Shown here one piece after another: positions 47,467 through 57,747 of a DNA stretch of 64,000 bases. Position 1 is the stretch's first letter. Each line of letters begins with the position of its first letter. Position numbers and translations under genes: made by a program. The stretch is from Sipunculus nudus. Lineage: Eukaryota; Annelida; Sipuncula; Golfingiida; Sipunculidae. The stretch covers positions 53,765,676 to 53,829,675 of the forward strand of contig CM049316.1 of the NCBI GenBank assembly GCA_026874595.1, given 5' to 3'. The notes beneath the pieces were generated by a model. It worked only from the letters and a program-made list of their open reading frames with translations, had not been told where the DNA came from and searched no databases.

Positions 47467-50400
47467 CTGCAAATATAAAACATTTGATTTAAGTTTGTGT
47501 TGAAAGCAAACTCAAACAACTTAGATACTGAAGTGTGTTTGCCTTTATGTTCACGAGGGTCTCAAATTTACAATATTCCTGAAAGGGAATTAATCAGAAA
47601 ATAAAACATACATTATCCATGCTTCTAGTGTTAAAAGTTGAAGGGCTGACTATAAATATAACGAATGACATCTTTTATGTTACCTTTAAATCAAAGGTTT
47701 ATATAATGAATAATACCAGGTATTTTATAGGCCAGTAAAGAACACAAACATCAGCTTGTTTGTTGTAAATTTGGGTCCTAACTGTTCATGACATTGAACA
47801 TTTTGTGATAAGGACATTATAAATTTGATAATTTATGTGCAATACAAGTACACCTAAGGGGTAAACCTACAGCTACACATGGCTCCCCCTGGTGGTACTT
47901 ACCTGAAGAAGGATCTGCTGTGGGCACACTAGGTAGATTCTGTGCAGGGCTAGGTCCAACCTGCAATAACTTCTCATCAAGCTCCTCCTGCTCCAACTCT
48001 TCCAGCTCAGCCATAAGTTCATCCTTAAGGAAACAGGCATCATTCAGTTTTAGTATAATTTATGAGTATATATTAAGAGTATTTATTTACTTAATAAATC
48101 TAAAAAAAGAGACCCATGGGTAACCTTGCTCAGCTGAATTTTGGAAAGTGTTAGTAAAGGCAAAATATACTTATTTCTTTTGGTTTTTCATATATATTAA
48201 CATTTGATAAGCTAAAAGGAAAATGCCATGCTAAAATTAAACCCTGTAAATTACAGAATAATGGACATGAGCCTGAGTATAATAATAAACATTAATTCAT
48301 TAACTGAAATAAAATGCTTTAAAAAATTCAAAAGAGCATAAACAAAATTTAAACAGCAATTTAAAACAAGCCAATAAGGTATCAATCACATCTGAACTGT
48401 GTAATAAATTAAACCTATTGCCTGAAACCATTTAATGATGCAATACGAAAACAAGGGACCAATGGGTCATATCCCTCAGTTGAATTTTGGAAAAAAATAT
48501 TCGCAACTGAAAAATATATTTATTTCTTTGGGTTTTCATGTATATTAGCATTTGAAAAGCTAAGAGAAAATGGCCCTGCTAAAATGAAACTCTTTAAATT
48601 ATAGAATAATGAGCATAAGCTAAAGCATATGCCCTGTGTAATAAATGAAACCTGTGGCCTTAAACCATTTAATGATGCACCCAGGGGAAACAAGGGACCC
48701 ATGGGTCACGGCGCTCAGCTGTTATATATGATAAAAAAATATGATTTGGGAAAGAGGCACATGCTTGTTTTGTGTGGTAATAAATATAAGCTTTATAATG
48801 AGTCGTTGGTGTTTAGCTTATGTATGATTTTGATAGTATCTTTGGACACAGGGAAGAGGATTGATTTCATTTTTTATTAACAAATGGAGTGCTATTGTCA
48901 CACAGATTTTGACTTGGCCATATAACTTATAAGCAGCACATATAATAAAAGAGTTTAACTATTTATTAAAATTTAATAACAAATATTGTGCCAATATAAT
49001 TTTTATTTTAAAAAAATGATAAGAAAATCATATGATTTTTAAAAATAAAATATATGTGAAATGATTATTGAAATAATATTATAGAATATATTCATGAATG
49101 CATTCATGAATACATTTTGAAAATATCTGCACTGGTATTCAAATACTTTCATTTTTACCTGAATTCCCATTCTTATGCAATAAAATATTTTAATGCAGTA
49201 CATATTCATATTCCTATTCAAATACATTTGCAAAGCATTCGCACTATGTCTAGTATTTATTCAGTTTTAGCCAAACAAAGATGTTGAGAATCCAGAATAT
49301 ACAAAATTCACAAATTTAAATAATGATCATAAGTACCTGGTTTTATGGCTTTTATTTATATTAAAACAATAAATGTAATATATTCACTTTGGACTACTTT
49401 CACATCAATCTACACACTAGACACAGTAGGAATCTAGATTAATATTATCAACTGCATCTTTGTCTATCATTAATTCCTTCATATGATCCCTAATGATTAG
49501 TAATGAATAATATGATTTATTTTTTTTATCATTAAAATTTCACTGAAAATACCATAGGTGACTGCATGGTGTTATTTGGAATAACATTGACATTGACATT
49601 CTATCCATCAATAAAAGATTCTTACATCATCAGTAACTGCAAGTTAATTTTCTGTTACTCATCAACTAACAAATTCCCTCCTATTAATTTTTCTTTAATT
49701 TGTTACAAAAAAACAATACAAAATTATTAATTTATTGTTTATTTTTATGTTGTTTTTTAAAACAACTACTAGATGAGTTGGGTTGGACACCTGGATCAAC
49801 TGTTGCTGGGCATTAGCTGCCTGGCTGCCCCAGTGTATGCTTCGCTCAAGCATGCATAATCTGATGAAAGGTCAACAAGGTCAACATACAGGTGACTGAA
49901 GAGGGGCTGGATTAAGCCTGGGTCTGACATGGTCTCATAAAAACATTAATAAAAGCTACAATACTACGCCAATTTCTTTCAGCTTTCTAAACTACAAAGA
50001 TGAAATCCTTGTGTGCATGATATGAAAACAAGGGACCCATGGGTCACGGCGCTCAGCTGATCGTGATTGGACTATAAATGTTTCTCCACTGTGATACTAT
50101 ATCGAGTCGATAAAGCTTATGAATATCATATACATGTTGGGCTATTATAAAGGAATGTTATGTAATATGTGAGTAAATGATAAATGAAATTACCTGACTG
50201 ATGGATTAATAGAGTCAAATAAAGTGGTTAATTTTTTATTTATTTAGGAGGGGTTGAAAATTGTGATATATTTGAGCAAATATGAATGCAATGACAGCAG
50301 TAATAAGCAGTAGTAGAATGATGATAAGGTTATTTGTTGAAGGATCTAAAGTGTATGGTAGTCTGCAAGCATTCAATTTGACAGATATGATGTTATGATT

Positions 50401-53400
50401 AACTATGCTGATGAAGTGATTTATGAATATGTGACTGTATGACACAATATCTCTTTAGTCTTGACAAGGTACATTATTGTGATGCCCACTATGTCTACAT
50501 ATTAGACAATATTGACATAATTCTGGCATGTACATAGGTACCTATGGACGAATAGTTATACAAAATATTAAAGTATGAATACATCTGATTCGTCTTGTTC
50601 TTGCTTACTGAGGCTGACTTTGGAATGGGGTTCGGAGAAGGGATAAGTGAGGGCAGCACGAAGGTGGATGTAGAAATATTCTATTGTAATGTTTTTCATT
50701 TATATAAGAATATGAAAAGCTAAGAGGAAAGGGGCCCTCCTACTTGGTTATAGTAAAGTTCTAAATATATGATTGCAAACTAATACTCTGACAAGACTGT
50801 CATGAAGAAAAACAGTAAAAGTTTTGAGATACTGTGTTGCACACGAAAATTTACAGATGGACAGGCAAGTGGACAGAATGGACTAATACCTTTATTTCAC
50901 TTTCAAGAGAATAATGCATTAAAGTTTATATATAATCCTATTTTTTTAAGCAGATCCACTTTTTCCTTTAAGAAGTTTTTATCTGAATCTTTTTATTATT
51001 TACTGGTTTATAAATTTTTAATTAAAAACCTGATAATATAAGTTAAAATATTAGAATTGTTGCAAAAGTTGCAATCATTATATATACAGAGTAAAAAACA
51101 TTGGGTCATATTATGCATACACATATATTTTATTATTTTTAAATCATAAATGTTTAAACTAATTTTAAAAGAAAATAATGCCACAACATGGCATCTACAA
51201 GAATATTCTCCACATTGGAGTTTACAGGACATGCTTAATTTTATTCACCAAAATAAAATAAAAGTAAATTTGATAAAATAAAACATCTTTTCAAATAAAG
51301 TATACACACTGTTGGTTGAATGAGGGACAAACAATATCATTGTGCTAATTACTATCCCAGTTTTAATTAATTACTGGAATTAATAGTCAATTTCACACCT
51401 GGTGAAGTTTTTACTCTTCTGAAGTAAGGAATTACTTATCTCATGAACATCCACACTTTCACAGCAATACACCACTTTGTGGACACAATTAAATGTACAC
51501 TTTAATCATTGTAACCCTGGTGGTTCAATACAAAATCTAAAATGTAGCCTGTCCAAGAATAAAATAAAATAATAACATTCATCTAGTTTATGCACCAGCT
51601 GGAGGGGGGATGAGTGCAGGGCAGAGGGGAAGCCTGCTAGTAGTGGCCAAGCTGGGCCAAGGTAAGCTGCCTGGGGTGGGTTACATAATGCAAGTGAAGG
51701 CTGTACTACTAGGTGGGCTAGATGTAAACAACACTTGACATGGTGTATGAAAAAAAAATATAAATGCTATTCAATCATATCAATTTCTTTTGAAAGTTCA
51801 GACTTTAAAAGATTAAATCCTTATGCATATATGCTGGGAAAATTAAATCAACAGTGCCAAAGTTGGACAAAATTTAAGGTATTGATTTTTTATTTATGCT
51901 AATAACTTGAAAAATTTGCAAAATTCAGATCTAATTTTGGGTAAACAATTGGATCTTGATTAAATAAAGTTATATTCCTGAAAAAAAGTCTCTAGGTTCA
52001 GCAATTCTCATGTAAGGTGAGTAAATATATTTCCTGATTTTTTTAAAAATTGCATTATGTTTTGGCCCATAACTTCAAAATAATACCCAATACTGACCTA
52101 ATTTTTGGTATGTTAATAGAAAATGTATAAAAGAATGTGAATACTAAATAGGATCAAAAACAGATCAGTGGTTTTGATATTAGGCAGCCTTGAAGTGTAA
52201 CAATGGCTTTTTTTTATGGAAAACGGAGTTTTTTTTCCTTAATATCTCGAAGGAACAAAGTCCTAATGACCAAATTTTCGGTATGGTAGGAGATTTTGGG
52301 GACAACTAAAATAATGTCAACAGCCTGGGGAGCATAGAGATGTGCACTGAATGACCTACAGTCATCAATGTGGACTGCTTGACAATGTAAGGGAATACAA
52401 CAAGAGCCTCCAAAAAAAATTCAATAACTAGCCTAATTTTGCAGCTTTTATTTTCAAATTTCAGATTTTAACAGATTAAATCCTTATGTATACATGGTGT
52501 GAAAATTAAATCCACAGTACTTACAGGAAAAAAACGTGCCATGGCCAAAGTTGGGCAAAATTTAAGGTACCAATTTTATATTTTTGCCAATATTTAAAAA
52601 AATGTAACAAATTTTGATCTAATTTTTGGTATGCAATTAAATTTTGATTAATTAAAGTTGTATTACTGGATAAAAGTCCCTACCTTTAACACTTTTGGTC
52701 TTAAGTGACCAAATATCTTCCTGATTTTTTTACAAAGTCCATTATGTTTGGGCCCATAACTTTTTTAAATTATATAATACTGACTTAATATCTGGCATGT
52801 ACATAGGAACTATATAGAGGAATATTTATGGTAAATATGAAGAAAACCGGATGAGTGGTTTTGATATTAGGCAGTCCTGAAGTGTGAAAATAGATTTCTA
52901 ATAAAAAATTGAGGTTTTTCCTTAATATCTCAAAGGAACGAAGTCCTATTGACCCAATTTTCGGCATGGTAGGAGATTATAGGGACATCTAACTGTATGC
53001 CGAAATTCAGATTCGTAGGTCCAACAGTGTCGAAACGTGCCAGTCTTACGGACGGACATTCAGACGGACGGACGGACGGACGGCACGACAGACAGACGGA
53101 CGGACGACGAACAATGGACCATGACTATAGCTCAGATGACTTATAGTCAGCTGAGCTTATTATATCAACAGTGCTTTCAGGAAACAAACTTGCCATGGTC
53201 AAAGTTGGGCAAAATTTAAGGTATTAATTTTATATTTATACTAATAACTTATAAAATTTGAAAAATTCAGAAATAATGTTTGGTATTCAATTGAATCTTG
53301 ATTAAATAATGTTTCATCCCTGACAAAAAATCTCTAGCTTCACCAATCCTCTTGTTAAGGGAGTAAATATATTTCTTGATTTTTTTAAAAGTGCATTATG

Positions 53401-56400
53401 TTTGGGCCCATAACTTAAAACAATTACGCAATACTGACATCATTTCTGGCATGTGCATAGCCAATGTATAGAAAAATATGTATATTATATATGATCAAAG
53501 TCAGATCAGTGGTTTTGATATTAGGCAGTCTTACAGTGTCACAATGGGTTTTTATTAATTATTCACTTATTTCATTAATATTTCGAAGGAATTAAGTCCT
53601 AGTGATCAAATTCTTGGCATGGTAGGGGATTTTGGAGACATCTAACTATATGCTAAATTTAAGGAACTTAGAGCTGAAGCTGGGGAGCTGAGCTCTAGCA
53701 AACTGCATAACACTAGCTTGATGTAAATTTGATGTGACATGGTGCTTAAAAAAAAAATAAAATCTACAGTTTTTGAACAACTGGTTTCAAATTTTTGGTG
53801 TTAACAGACAAAATGCTAACAAAAACATGCTGTGAAAATTAAATCCACAGTACTTACAGGAAAAAAATGTGCCATGGTCAAACTTGGGCAAAATTTAAGG
53901 TACCAATTTTATATTTTTGCAAATATTTAAAAAAATTTACCAGATTTTGGTCTAATTTTTGGTATACAATTACATTTTGATCAATTAAAGTTGTATTACT
54001 GAAAAAAAGTCCCTACCTTTAACACTTTTGGTCTTAAGTGACCAAATATCTTTCCTGATTTTTTTACAAAGTCCATTATGTTTGGGCCCATAACTTTTTT
54101 AAATTAAATAATACTGACTTAATTTCTGGCATGTACATAGGAACTATACAGAGGAATATTTATGGTAAATATGAAGAAAACCAGATTAGTGGTTTTGATA
54201 TTAGACAGTCCTGAAGTGTGAAAATAGATTTCTAATAAAAAATTGTGGTTTTTCCTTAATATCTCGAAGGAACAAAGTCCTATTGACCCAATTTTCGGCA
54301 TGGTAGGAGATTTTGGGTACATCTAACTGTATGGCGAATTTCAGATTCGTGATCCAATGGTGTCGAAATGTGCCAGTCTTACAGATGGACATCCGGACAG
54401 ACGACGGACAATGGACCACGACTATAGCTCAGATGACTCATAGTCAGCTGAGCTAAAAATGGGCATACAGTAAGTGTTATATAAAAGTTACATTTCATAA
54501 ACAAATAACGTGTGAAGGTAATTGAGTTTTCAAAAGTCAAATATATGGCCATATGAGTTAAAAATTAATCCCACAAAGATTGACCAATATTCCTGATGTT
54601 CAGTTTAACAGTGTTATTCCAACCAAGATCCGGCAAACTTTAAGAGATATGAATGAAATGCTACAAAGTATTTATATCTTCTTTAAATCTTTTCAGTTAG
54701 CACTTACATTAGATCCTAATATTTTATAACATTTGAATTTGAGGATCAAATTCCTGAACATCTTTTTCTTTAAAAAAATCAAAATTGTCCAAGTCTCAAC
54801 CAAAAAAAATTCATTAAACATTAAAATTGTAAGATTTGTCTTGTTTATTAGTCCTGTGTATTGAAGGGATGGGTGGGGAAAGGGGTCTCTGTTGTTACTG
54901 CTCATTGCTGAAAAAAAATTCCTTCTTTAAAGTACAGGTCTGTCAACAGAAGGGGGGGAGAGAGAGAGAGAAAAAGGCTCCTTATGGTATTAACTGCAGA
55001 CAGCCTGATCAAGCTCAACAAGATAGAGGGCTTGCCTGAGTGATGGGATTACATAACAGCCCCAGGAGCATAGAGAGTGAGAGCATAGAGAGTTGCACTG
55101 AATGACCTACAGTGACCAAAGTGGACTACTTGACAATGTAAGAGAATACAACAAGAGCCTCCACAAAAAATCAATAACGAGCCAAATTTTGCAGCTTTTA
55201 TTTTTAAATTTCAGATTTTAACAGATTAAATCCTTATGTATACATGCTGTGAAAATTAAATACACAGTTCTTACAGAAAAAAAACGTGCCATGGACAAAG
55301 TTAGGCCAAATTTAAGGTACTGATTTTATATTTTTGCCAATATTTTAAAAAAATTTAACAGATTTTGATCATATTTTTGGAATACAATTTAATTGTGATT
55401 TATTAAAGTTGTATTACTGAAGTCCATACCTTTAACATTTTGGTCTTAAGTGACCTAATATCTTTCCTGATTTTTTTACAAAGTCCATTATGTTTTGGCC
55501 CATAACTTTTTTAAATTAAATAATACTGACTTAATTTCTGGCTTGTACATCGGAACTATATAGAGGAATATTTATGGTAAATATGAAGAAAACCAGATGA
55601 GTGATTTATATATTAGGCAGTCCTGAAGTGTGAAAATAGATTTCTAATAAAAATTGATGTTTTTCCTTAATATCTCGAAGGAACGAAGTCCTATTAACGC
55701 AATTTTCGGCATGGTAGGAGATTTTTGGGACATCTAACTGTATGCCAAATTTCAGATTCGTAGATCCAATGGTGTTGAAATGTGCCAGTCTTATGGACGG
55801 ACATCAGGACGGACGGACGGACAATGGACCACGACTATAGCTCTGATGACTTATAGTCAGCTGAGCTAAAAATGGACCTAAGTGTTATATGAAAGGATAC
55901 ATTTCATAAACTACAAGAGCACTGCAAATGTGCTTTATACGCCCGTCTTTCATCAGGCCAGCTCTGACCTGATTAAATATGCATGAATTCTGATGAGAAT
56001 GTAATTCTGGTGATAACCTATTGGTAAATTGGTTTCATTTAAATTCATAGGATTTTTGTAAGTCACCGAGGTACCTCCAAAGTGCGGTGACCTCATTAAA
56101 TATGTATGGATTTTGCTGGAGTTCGAACTTAGGCGAGATATTTTATTGATAAACATTTCTGATGAGTTTTATCAAAAACCTTCTTATGTTAATGCAGTGA
56201 CACCACAAAAGTAGCTTAGAGACCCATGACCTTATTAAATATGCATGGACGTTGCCCATAATCTAACTTGGGCGAGATAATCTGTTGGTAAATACTAATG
56301 GTAGGTTTTGCGAAAATTCATCAAAGGCCTGGTAGGTTACAAGTAAACACTAAAAGTTAATGGACAGACATTGGGTATACCATAATACTCATGTCATGAG

Positions 56401-57707
56401 ACTGGGGTATACAAAATGTGTGAATGTAATTAAGTTTTCAATAGTTATGGCCATATGAGCTAAAAATATATCCCACAATAACAGTGTTATTCATATCAAG
56501 GCCCAGCCAACTTTAAGAAATATGAATTAAATGCTACAAAGTATTTATATCTTATTAAATCTTAAAACATGTAAATGAGCTCTTACATTAAATCCTAATA
56601 TTTCATCACTTTTGAATATCAGGATTCAAATCCTGAAATTATTTTGTTAAAAATAAAATTATTCAAGTTTTACCAAAAAAATGAATTTAACAATATTCAT
56701 CTTATTTATTAGTCCTGTGTATTAAAGGGGTGGGTGGTGGAGGAGTCCCTAAGGTTACTGCTGGTTGCTGAAAAAATGTGCAATTATAAGATTCATCTTG
56801 TTTATTGTACAGGTCTGTCAACAGAATTGGGTGGAGGGAGGGGGGGGGGGGGGGGAAAGAGAGAGAGAGGGTCTCTGTGGTAGTTACTGCAGACAGCTTG
56901 ACCAAGCTCACCTAGAGAGAGCTAGCTGGCAAGGAGTGAAGTAATTACAAAAAGAGTTGAGGGCTAGCTACATACCACTCCACTGTTCTTGGCTGGCCTG
57001 ATGTAAACAATACTAGACATGGTGCTTGAAACTTGCTTCAGCAATTCTCATGTTAAGTGAGTTAATACATTAGCTGAATTTTTACAAAGTGCATTATGTT
57101 CAGGCCCATAACTTATAACAAATAATTATACAATACTGGCCTAATTTCAGGCATGTACATAGCAAATGTACTGAGGAATATGTACATTTAATATGTTCAA
57201 AGTCAGATCAGTGGTTTTGATATTAGGCAGTCTTGAAGTGTAACAATTGGTTTTAAATAGAAAACTGAAATTTTTCCTTAATATCTCAAAGGAACGAAGA
57301 CCTAGTGAACCAGTTTTTAGTATGGTAGGCAAAATTAGGGACATCTTACTGTATGCAAAATATTAGATTTGTAGGTCAAACAGTTTTAAAACGTTTCCTG
57401 TTAACGAATGGATGGCTTGCCAGATGATGGCCAAAGGACCATGACTGAAGCTCAGATGACTTATAGTCAGCTGAGCTAAAAATGCATATAAAACAGACCT
57501 TAAATGAATCAACAGTGATCATAGACAAGAGACAAAGGGCTTCCCCACTGATGACAGGCTTCCTAAATTAGTATAGAGTCCCCCTCCTGCCCCCATCACA
57601 AATTTATAACCAAAAAGAATTTCTAACTGATTGCTGAGATTTGTAAATTATGTGTAATTATTGTATCCGCCAAAACAGAGTTTTGCGGATACTATGTTTT
57701 CAGCTGG

Positions 57708-57747
<40 letters not shown>

